DNA of 64,000 bases from contig NZ_JAMJWG010000001.1 in NCBI RefSeq assembly GCF_024435355.1, positions 62,001-126,000 on the forward strand. The letters run 5' to 3'. The position numbers and the translations under genes were made by a program. The stretch is from Streptomyces odontomachi (GTDB lineage: Bacteria > Actinomycetota > Actinomycetes > Streptomycetales > Streptomycetaceae). Each line of letters begins with the position of its first letter. The stretch's first letter is position 1. This document shows positions 1-7,500 of this stretch, one piece after another. The notes under the pieces were generated by a model that was given only the letters and a program-made list of their open reading frames with translations, was not told the DNA's origin and did no database searches.

Positions 1-591
1 GTCGGCCCAGCAGGTGACGCCCGCCGCGGTGAGGGGCTGGGGGATGCCGTGGGTGCGGGCGGCGCGGATGTCGTGGACGGCTCCGGGCAGTGCGGGTGAG
101 ACCCAGATCAAGCGGCCGAGGGAGTCGGCGAGGACCTGGACGTTCATGCCGTGCCGGCGGTGTTTCCCGGAGTAGTAGGGGCGGTCGGCGGCCCTGCGGT
201 CGATGGGGAGGAGGGTTCCGTCCAGCAGCATGAACCCCTTCCTCACCGCGGTGTGGACGGCGTCGTGGAGGGTGGGGGCGAGGCCGGCCAGGACCTCGAC
301 CGCTTCACGTATGTAGCGGAAGACGGTGCTGGTGCCGATGCCGAATCCCGCGGCGAGCTGGGCGTAGGTGGGGCCGTTGCGCAGGTGGGCCAGGGCAAGG
401 AGGGCCTGGCGGCCGGCGGGCAGACGACGCCACCTGCTGCCTATGCGCCGGCGGTGCTCGCGCAGGCGCGCGGCAAGGAACCGCAGGTGCGAACTGGACA
501 GGTCGAGCCCGGACGGGTAGGCAAGCACGCGGAAGCTCCTGGTGGAATGGGTGATCTTGGTCGTGAACCCTCCTACCAGGAGCTTCCTCAC
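1..591 (-). CDS. IS5-family DDE transposase, partial at window edge
   Basis: The reverse strand from a GTG at 591 is open to the window edge for 197 codons, so the C-terminus lies outside. The protein has an N-terminal helix-turn-helix-like part (about residues 20-95, with LRNGPTYAQLAAGFGIGTST followed by VFRYI) and then the start of a DDE domain: LLDGTLLPIDR at about residue 115 supplies the first catalytic aspartate and RPYYSGKHRRHGMNVQV follows, which is typical of the DDE_Tnp_4 group of Streptomyces IS5-like elements. The start was chosen because no upstream in-frame start precedes it. The element end should lie between 592 and 710, near the AT-rich run at about 641-655, but only one end is visible so no inverted repeat can be proved. 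The frame is intact as far as visible. Confidence 0.85.
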   Translation of the reverse strand, partial: MRKLLVGGFTTKITHSTRSFRVLAYPSGLDLSSSHLRFLAARLREHRRRIGSRWRRLPAGRQALLALAHLRNGPTYAQLAAGFGIGTSTVFRYIREAVEVLAGLAPTLHDAVHTAVRKGFMLLDGTLLPIDRRAADRPYYSGKHRRHGMNVQVLADSLGRLIWVSPALPGAVHDIRAARTHGIPQPLTAAGVTCWAD

Positions 592-710
592 GTTCCGACA
601 CCGACCCCCACCCGGCCAACCACCCCACCACCCCGTCAGGTTGAAAAAGGCTCAGTGACCACACTCCGACACAATCCGAGGAATACCGCCAGTGCTCTGA
701 GTCATCTCTC

Positions 711-2315
711 TCAAGATCGCTTCACCCGTCCTCGAATCGCGAGCGCCGCGAGACCCAGTAAGAGCGGCTCGGTGAAGCGGGAGGCCATCTCGATCCACGT
801 GCCTGCATCGGTGAGATTTTGACCGCTTGAACGGAAGACGACGGAGTTCAACACGAGCTGACTGGCCTGCTCCGCCCGCTCGGCTGTCCATCGGTCAGCG
901 AGGGGCATAGCCAGGCGTGGCTCGGATACGTCGATCTCGGTGTCTGCCTGAACAGCATGCACGGCCAGATACTGCGGTTGGTCGTCAGGCAATCCCCATC
1001 CCATGATCAGCAGGACAGTCGCCGTCATAGCCACCATGAGCCAGCTCAGGGCCCGAGATGCCCGTAGCCCGTAGCCTGACACCACCCAATAGGCGTGGAG
1101 CAATCCGCGCTCGGCGCGAGGGGTTTCTGGATCGCGGCGTCGCATCTCCATTTCTCCGTAATAGAAATCCGCTGCACCTGGTTCATGTAGAGAATCTTCG
1201 AGTGCTTTGCGCAGTTTCCGGTAGGCAGTCGCAACGTCGGCCGGCGCAGCGACCCCTTCCCCTGAAGTGTGGAGAGGATGCTGTTTCCATCCTCTGCGAT
1301 TGAGCTCACCGTGCATGGGCGCAGCCCGCCAATAGTGTTCCTCGGCGAGGACTCGACGCCGTGTCCAGCGGCGCACGGGGAACCAGGCACGTCCCAGGGT
1401 GGTACCTGCCGGCGGTACATCAAACCGACACCGGCCGATCAAGGATATTTGATCCAGGTGATAGGCGCCGACCAGCGTGCACGAGCTCAGGTCGATGTCT
1501 CTCAGTACCAGAAGCGACGTGTCCACGCCGCTCAGATCGACGATCCTGACGAGGCCCTCCCCGTTCACCTGCTGACCCCCAGCCACAGAAGCAAGTTTCC
1601 CGGTAAAGGGCACGGGGTGGGTGGCGATCGTCACGGGCTGGGACAACCGGGCATCCGCGAAATCCACTGTGGCTTGGCGTAACCAGAAAACGGATGTCTC
1701 CCTGAGATGGATTCCGCGAGCGTCCATTCCCGGCGCTGCGATTTTTATTCGGATCGGACTGTGGAATGTTGTGCGCACCAGGTGAACCCGACTCGCACAC
1801 GCAAACGGCCCTGTCCACTTTCCATAGAATGCGGCCCGGTTGAACCGCGCGTCTTGATAGAACCTCGCTCCGCCGAATACGGAGTTCCCCTCAAAATGCA
1901 CCCGGGAGAATAATGCCTCACCGTTGAACCGGACGCCATCAAAGCGGGCTTCGCCGTCGAACCTTGCTTCACCGAAGCGGGCCATCCCGTCGAACGTGGC
2001 TGCCCGGAGCCACGCTCTGCCAGTGAACTGTGCACGCTCGAAACGCGCATCGCCGCGGAAGTGCGTTCGCCCGAAACCTGCGTAGTTATCGAACCGCGCG
2101 TTAGTGAAGGCGACGTCCTTGTTAAACTTACAACCATGGAAGAATGCCGCGCCCTTGAAATGGACACCGTCGAACTCCGCTTCTTCCTCGAATGTTGCCC
2201 CATTGAACCGAGCGGTTCCGAAGACGCTCTGAGTTCCGTCGCGCAGGTTGCTTAGCAACTGCCGGGTGAACGAGACGCCTCGGACATCTATATCCCCACC
2301 AGGTGATAGCGCCAA
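711..2315 (-). CDS. Pentapeptide-repeat membrane protein, 5' end removed by IS insertion
   Basis: The visible frame starts at a lone TTG. Residues 30-165 are a run of A(R/T)F-type pentapeptides (ARFNG, ATFEE, AEFDG, ARFDG), expected to form a right-handed quadrilateral beta-helix. A second irregular repeat stretch reaches about 300, an amphipathic region with MEMRRRD follows at about 390, and two hydrophobic segments near 420-440 and 510-525 suggest a membrane anchor, as in other actinobacterial pentapeptide proteins with a C-terminal channel-like region. No ATG or GTG precedes the TTG before a stop inside the IS at 2401-3305. Removing that IS at its CTAG target joins this frame to an upstream ATG at 3324 with a GTAGGA ribosome binding site. 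The real protein was therefore probably about 38 residues longer. Function unknown. Base composition is less GC-rich than the neighbours. Confidence 0.7.
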   Translation of the reverse strand: MALSPGGDIDVRGVSFTRQLLSNLRDGTQSVFGTARFNGATFEEEAEFDGVHFKGAAFFHGCKFNKDVAFTNARFDNYAGFGRTHFRGDARFERAQFTGRAWLRAATFDGMARFGEARFDGEARFDGVRFNGEALFSRVHFEGNSVFGGARFYQDARFNRAAFYGKWTGPFACASRVHLVRTTFHSPIRIKIAAPGMDARGIHLRETSVFWLRQATVDFADARLSQPVTIATHPVPFTGKLASVAGGQQVNGEGLVRIVDLSGVDTSLLVLRDIDLSSCTLVGAYHLDQISLIGRCRFDVPPAGTTLGRAWFPVRRWTRRRVLAEEHYWRAAPMHGELNRRGWKQHPLHTSGEGVAAPADVATAYRKLRKALEDSLHEPGAADFYYGEMEMRRRDPETPRAERGLLHAYWVVSGYGLRASRALSWLMVAMTATVLLIMGWGLPDDQPQYLAVHAVQADTEIDVSEPRLAMPLADRWTAERAEQASQLVLNSVVFRSSGQNLTDAGTWIEMASRFTEPLLLGLAALAIRGRVKRS

Positions 2316-2400
2316 CTGCCGTGCCTCTGTGCCGAGGTGAGCGAAGCAGCGGTCAGACGAGCCGAAAGGAGCTCCACTACAGTTGCTTTCGGCAGCACAT

Positions 2401-3305
2401 CTAGGCCGTTTCTTTCAGATCATCGGATCGTTGGTCTGGGTGTGGCCTTAACCGACGCGCAGTGGGCGCGTATCGAGCCGTTGCTGCCGGACCGGACGCC
2501 TCGGCGGGGTGGGCGGTGGCGTGATCACCGGCAGGTGATCGACGCGATCGCGTTCAAGTACCGCACGGGTACGCCGTGGATGGACCTGCCCGAGCACTTC
2601 GGCTCGTGGAAGGGCGCTCACAACCGTCTGCGCAAGTGGGCCGCCGATGGCACCTGGGAGAAGATCTTCACCGCCCTGCTTGCCCAGGCCGACGCCGAAG
2701 GCGATCTGGACTGGGTTGTCGCGGTCGACTCCACGATCGTTCGTGCGCACCAGCACGCCGCCGGGGCCCGTCAAAAGGGGCCCCGGTCGGCGAGCCGGCA
2801 GACCATGCCCTCGGCCGCTCCCGCGGTGGACTGACCACGAAGATCCACCTTGTCGCAGACGGTCGCTGCCGGCCGCTGGCGTTCGTCATCACGCCGGGCC
2901 AGGCCGGTGACGCGCCCGCATTCGAGCAGGTCATGGCCCGGCTACGGGTGCCCAGACGGATCGGCCGCCCCAGGGTCACGCCGGACGTGGTCTTGGCCGA
3001 CAAGGCGTATTCGTCCCGGGCGATCCGCCTTCATCTGCGGCGACGGAAGATCCGGGCGGTGATCCCGCAGCCGGCGGACCAGGCCGCGAACCGAAGGCGA
3101 CGCGGTCGGCTCGGCGGCCGTCCCCCAACCTTCGACCGCGAGGCCTACAAGCAGCGGAACACCGTCGAGCGGTGCATCAACAAGCTCAAGCAATGGCGCG
3201 GCCTAGCCACCCGCTACGACAAGACCGCCACCATCTACCAGGCCGGACTGCACCTCGCCGCCATCTTCATCTGGTCGGCGAGGTGATCCGAAGGAAACGC
3301 CCTAG
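2401..3305 (+). mobile_element. Complete IS5-family insertion sequence with CTAG target duplication
   Basis: Imperfect terminal inverted repeats are readable at 2405-2422 and, inverted, at 3284-3301 (GCCGTTTCTTTCAGATCA against GGCGTTTCCTTCGGATCA, 15 of 18 matching). Both ends are bordered by CTAG (2401-2404 and 3302-3305), taken as the duplicated target. The element is thus about 897 bp and carries a single transposase read through a frameshift. It sits in the 5' part of the pentapeptide-repeat gene. Intact ends and an intact catalytic triad suggest recent, possibly still mobile, insertion. Confidence 0.8.
2442..3286 (+). CDS. IS5-family transposase, made by -1 ribosomal frameshifting
   Basis: Two overlapping frames encode one protein. 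Frame A starts at GTG 2442 (VALTDAQWARIEPLLP, the usual Streptomyces IS5 N-terminus) and contains the first catalytic Asp in VVAVDSTIVRAHQHAAG. At 2771-2780 the sequence TCAAAAGGGG allows the lysine tRNA to slip back one base, and the reading then continues in frame B as KGAPVGEPADHALGRSRGG, the conserved family sequence. Frame B holds the second Asp (VVLADKAYSS) and the catalytic Glu (RNTVERCINKLKQW). The fused product would be about 281 residues, the normal length. Without slippage frame A ends at 2834. A sequencing-type frameshift is the alternative, but this arrangement is common in the group and all three DDE residues are present. Confidence 0.85.
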
Positions 3306-3519
3306 GCCATGAGGACGCAGTCATGCCCTCTGTCCTACCACTGCCGACAAGCCTCGAATCGGGCCCTGCCTACGCCGGTGTCCTGGACCCATGCCCTCAC
3401 CGTCGACCTTCGAACGAACGAGTCACAGGGGCGTGGAGACGACATACCGCGAGCGATGACACACGGTCACCTGCACGCTGGACTCCTCGGAGGACTGGCG
3501 ACAGTTGAATACGCTGACA

Positions 3520-3665
3520 CATACCCGCCAGCGGCCGTGTCCCGGGATGCCAGCGGCGACCAGGTGGTCGAGGTCGACGAGGCCTCGCGCCTGTTGGACG
3601 TGCAGCTCGACGAACGCGCCGATGCGGGCGAGCCTCTGCCCCTCGAAATGCAGTTCAGTCCTGTG
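3520..3665 (-). pseudogene. Remnant of M20-type carbamoylase/allantoate amidohydrolase
   Basis: The reverse strand contains RIGAFVELHVQQARGLVDLD followed shortly by GHGRWR, matching the conserved block around the metal-binding region of N-carbamoyl-L-amino-acid hydrolases and allantoate amidohydrolases (usual form ELHVEQGR). The metal/catalytic Glu-Gln part reads QQ rather than EQ. No start, no flanking homologous sequence and no full domain exist, so this is an isolated fragment in decayed DNA right of the IS element. Confidence 0.5.
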
Positions 3666-3686
3666 AGCTGCGGTGATGCGGTGCGG

Positions 3687-4085
3687 TCAGGCAGCGAGTC
3701 GGTATTGCTTTATCAGGCCATCGAGAACTGGTAGTCGCCGGATGCGCTGGAGCTGGAGATCGGTGACGGCGACCGGGACGGGCGATTCGCCGCTGCCCGG
3801 GGGTAGTTGCTGCCGGGACTGGTGGGGGCGGTGCTCGTTGTAGTGCCTGGTGTACGCGGTGAGTACTACGTGGGCGTGGGCCTGGTTGTAGATGAGGATT
3901 CGGTCGAGAATCTCGCGTGGCAGAGGGTGCTCACGGCCCTTTCGCAGACCGCGTTTGCTCTCAGTGCCTGGGCGGGCTGAGGTGGACATCCATGCCGTCC
4001 GCCTGGAAGAAGGCTTCGAAGGGCCGAGTGCACTTCGCGTCCCGGTCCAGGAGCAGGAAGCGCGGTGAGTGCATCCGGGAGCCCA
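3687..4085 (-). pseudogene. C-terminal remnant of integrase-type (rve) transposase, frameshifted
   Basis: Reading the reverse strand from 4085, three frames in succession match one family: first FLLLDRDAKCTRPFEAFFQA up to a TGA near 3980, then ANAVCERAVSTL in a second frame, then ILDRILIYNQAHAHVVL and YNEHRPHQSR in the third, ending IKQYRLAA at 3687. These are the end of the rve integrase core and the typical tail of IS481/IS3-like Streptomyces transposases. Two frameshifts make it inactive. A fragment of the other end of the same kind of protein lies next to it on the opposite strand. Confidence 0.75.
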
Positions 4086-4266
4086 AGCAGAGGTGTTAGC
4101 GCTCCGGCAGGAGAAGGCAGTGTTGCACTGTCAGGTCGAGAAGGCAGTGTTGCACCGTCAGGTCGAGAAGGCAGTGTTGCACCGTCAGGTCGCTCGGGTT
4201 CGTTGCGAGCCGGCCGATCGGATCTGGCTGACCGCGCTGTCGCGGTTGGTCCCTCGCGATCGCTGA
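4069..4266 (+). pseudogene. N-terminal remnant of integrase-type transposase with repeat expansion
   Basis: The frame AEVLALRQEKAVLHRQV, then ARVRCEPADRIWLTALSRLV, then PRDR-stop matches the N-terminal helix-turn-helix part of integrase-type transposases in Streptomyces (usual form EILVLRHENAVLRRQVSRVR followed by RLWLAALSRL). It ends at a stop where the family normally continues with RRWxEVF, so the rest is missing. Uniquely, the nine-residue EKAVLHRQV unit is present three times because of a 27-bp in-frame tandem repeat. It faces away from the C-terminal fragment at 3687-4085, so the two cannot be halves of one gene without an inversion. Confidence 0.65.
4111..4191 (+). repeat. 27-bp tandem repeat, three units, in transposase relic
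   Basis: Units at 4111-4137, 4138-4164 and 4165-4191 each begin GAGAAGGCAGTGTTGCAC and differ by a single base (CTG in unit 1, CCG in units 2 and 3). Each codes for EKAVLH(C/R)QV. The near-identity suggests recent slippage or unequal crossing-over. Confidence 0.95.
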
Positions 4267-4599
4267 CCGTCCTTGGCCACGCGGCTGCGCAGCACGGCGA
4301 TGGGACCATGACCAGGTTCCTGGCCAGCGCGGTGACGATCGACAGCACCATCGAGGGAGCGTCCCAGATACCGTGCGGGCTCTGGTGGAGAAGCACGCAG
4401 GGCACATCCGGAATCGTGTTTCCGAGCGGGACAGGGGTTGGAGGGCGGTCGGACGGCGGTGACCGACCGTCCAGGCCAAGGTCACGGCGAGTCCCCGCGC
4501 GTTCCTGCCACCCGACGAACCGGCCGCGCCGCGCCGTCCGGAGCGGTATCCGACGGCACGGCGCGTGACTCCAGGGCACGATCCCTACTGCGACGCCGG
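4267..4599. other. No supported gene between transposase relics and the giant ORF
   Basis: About 330 bp with open frames on both strands but no recognisable family, start with ribosome binding site, or domain. Probably decayed DNA continuing from the transposase fragments. Confidence 0.6.
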
Positions 4600-7500
4600 T
4601 CAGCGTGCCTTCCACGCGGCGGTGAACATCTCATGCAGCGGGGCCGGGGGCAGCAGTCGGCTGAAGGGGCCTTCGATCTCCTTCTTGTCGGTCACCGTGG
4701 CCATGTGGGTGTGGAGTTTCGCAGTTTCCAGCGGCAGCTCCGGGGCCTTCGGAACGGTCCATCCGCCGGGGAGGAACACGCTGCGTCCCGCACGGGAGCG
4801 CTTGGCCTCGACCACCAGGCCGTGGTCGAGCAGTTCGGCCTGCACCTTCTTGTGGTGCGTGGGCCTCCAGCCGTTCCAGGTGCGGACATTGCGGTCGGTG
4901 GGACGGGCCAGGGTGAGCAGTTGCAGGTAGAGGGCGGCGGCGTCGGTGCCGGTGCCCAGCTCGTCGGCGGCCTGCTGCACCAACTCGGGCACGCTCAGCC
5001 TCGGGTCGGCCTCGTGGCCGCCGGGCGGCACGGGGGTGTCCGCCGCGCGCGTCACCATGCGGGACAGCCCGCCGTCGTAGTACACCCGCAGGCGGTCGAG
5101 GTCGGCCCGAAGCCCGTCAAGGCCGTGGTCGCGGCAGATGCGCAGGGTGCGCTCGACGGCGTCGGCGTCGGAGAACCCGGAGGGGCGCACGAGCGGCCAC
5201 TGTATGGCCTTCCTCCCGTCGACGACCAGGAGCCCGGTGTCGTAGGCCACCGGGTGAGCGGCCTCCTCGTCACGGGGTTCCTTCGGAGGTTCCACGGGGT
5301 GGGTGCGCGGACCGAACACCCCCGCCAGGTCGTGGGGCAGTCTGTGGATGCCCAGCGGCAGCAGCAGTTCGGGGGCGTCGAGCCGGGCACGCAGCCTTGC
5401 GTACAGCTCCCCGACCGCTGCCGTGGCGGGGGTGCCGACGGGGCGCTCGGTCAGCGCCCAAGCCAGCAGGGTGGCCAGTCGGGCGTAGGGGCGCCGAAAA
5501 CCGTAGAGCTTCCGCCGGGAGGCGTCCGCGCTCACCTCGTAGGGCTCCACCTGACCGCGGTGGTCCGCCGCCAGGACGCAGCGCATGTCGGTGGTGGCCA
5601 GGAGCGCGGCGGGGTCGGCGAGCGCCGCCGCCTCCTGGGCCCCCTGGCCGAGGTCGTTCTCCAGCGCGACGACGGTCTCCTCGTCGACCGGGATCCCACC
5701 GCCCAGAAGTTCCCGCCACACCTCGGCCATGCGCCGTGCCGCGGCCACGGTGCCGCCCTCGGTCCACAGCTCGGCGGGATCGTCGGGGACCGCGGCCGCG
5801 AGCAGCCGGTGCCGCCCGGCCACCCCCAGCCTGGACGAGAGGTCCTCGGCCGTCTGTGCCAGCAGTTTGCTCGCCTGGAACGGCTTGGACCGCAGCATCC
5901 TGTTGTGGGCGTCGAAGTTGCTCGTGTAGTCGCTGCCGTGGTTGGCCCTGCGCGGTAGCCCGGCCAGCACCAGGGCCGCCACCGCCCGCCGCACCCCGGT
6001 GCGTTCCTGGAACGCGGCGACGGCGGCCTCGTCCAGCGGGAGCCGGCCGCGGGTGGCCAGCAGCTCCAGCAGCCGGCGCAGCCGGGCGGCGTCGTCGCGG
6101 GTGACGGTCACGGTCGTGACGTCCTCCGCCTCTTCGGGCGCGGCAGCGCTGACGGGCTGCACGAACCGGTACCGCGCCGTGGGGTCGAGTGCCTCCGTGG
6201 CCGGGGCCCCGGGGACGAGGGCCCCGCCGGCGCTGCACAGGGGTGCCAGTGCGGCGCCGGTGGCACGGCCCCGCCGCCACTCGCCCGGTGCGGCCCAGGG
6301 CTGCTCCGCCCAGACGCGCAGCAGCGCGGTCAGCGCGGCGTGGTCCTCGTCGCTGGTGAAGGCGGCGGCCGCGCGCCAGGCGACGGCGTCGATGCCGCCC
6401 AGCAGAACCGTCCAGTCGTACGGGGTGTCCGGCAGGCTGAGGCGGCGTATCCGGTCGTCGACGGCGCCGCGCAGGTACTGCCCGTCGGCGGCGAGCGCGG
6501 TCAGGGTGGCCGGCTGCCTGGTCGGCTGCGAGGGCCTGGTGACGGGCAGCAGGCCGCGCAGCGCTCCGAGCAGCGCGCTGTCGGGGACGTCTTCCGGTGC
6601 GCTCACCAGGGCCCCCGAACCAACGGTCGCGATCCTTTCGGACAGCACCCGGCGCCGGCCGAGAAGCAGGGCGGCCTGCTCGACGGCGGCCACCACGCCC
6701 TGAACGACGCGGGGTTCGGTGACGCCGGGCAGCACCTTCGCCAGCGCCGCGCGGACCGTCGCCGAGGACCCGCCTTCGGGAGCCGCTGCGGTGGACTTCT
6801 CCCCGGGAGCCGCTGCGTCCAGCAGGACCCGCACCGCGTCCCGGGAGACCGTGCGCAGTGCCCGGGACGAGTCGAGGTCACGAGGGCGCAGGAAGTGCCA
6901 GAACGCAGGCGGCGGGAACGGCGGGTGGTCGTCGGGGCTCGGGTTCCTGCGGGGGAACGGGCGCACTTCCCACAACAGGGACTGGTCGTCGGCCGCGTAG
7001 CAGGGTATGACGACGTCCGTGAGCCAGTTCCTGGTCTCGTCGAACACGGTGGCCACCAGGTCCGCGCCGCCGGCGGGCATCCGCACGATGCCCCACGGGT
7101 CCCCGTCCCGGTGGTCCGGCACTGCGCTCTCGCGGCGGTAGGAAGCGTGCCTGCCGTCTGTTCCCTCGAGCCTGTAGTGCTTCCCGCGGTGGCTGGTCCC
7201 TTCGTCCGCGTGACACACCCGGAACCCCGAGAGCCCGTCCGCGTGGCCCAGGACCGAGTCCGCCACCTCGTCGGGCAGCCCGACCAGGGTCAGCTCGTCC
7301 GCGCTCCGGACCCAGCCGTCGGGCAGGTGCGCGGTGGTGTGGAAGTCCGGGAGCGCGATCCCCGGACGGCGCTGTCCCGTGTCCGGGTCCACCTCGGCCC
7401 AGTACCGGTCCCGGCGCTGGGCGGAGTCGTCGCTGAGGTACTCCTCGCTCCACACCCGGGTGCCGTCGCTCATCTGCTGGTCGAAGTGGCCGATACCGTC

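Noticed and set aside
3309..3734. 141-codon plus-strand ORF after the IS element
   Set aside because: No family, no ribosome binding site, and it runs antisense to fragments recognisable as carbamoylase and integrase.
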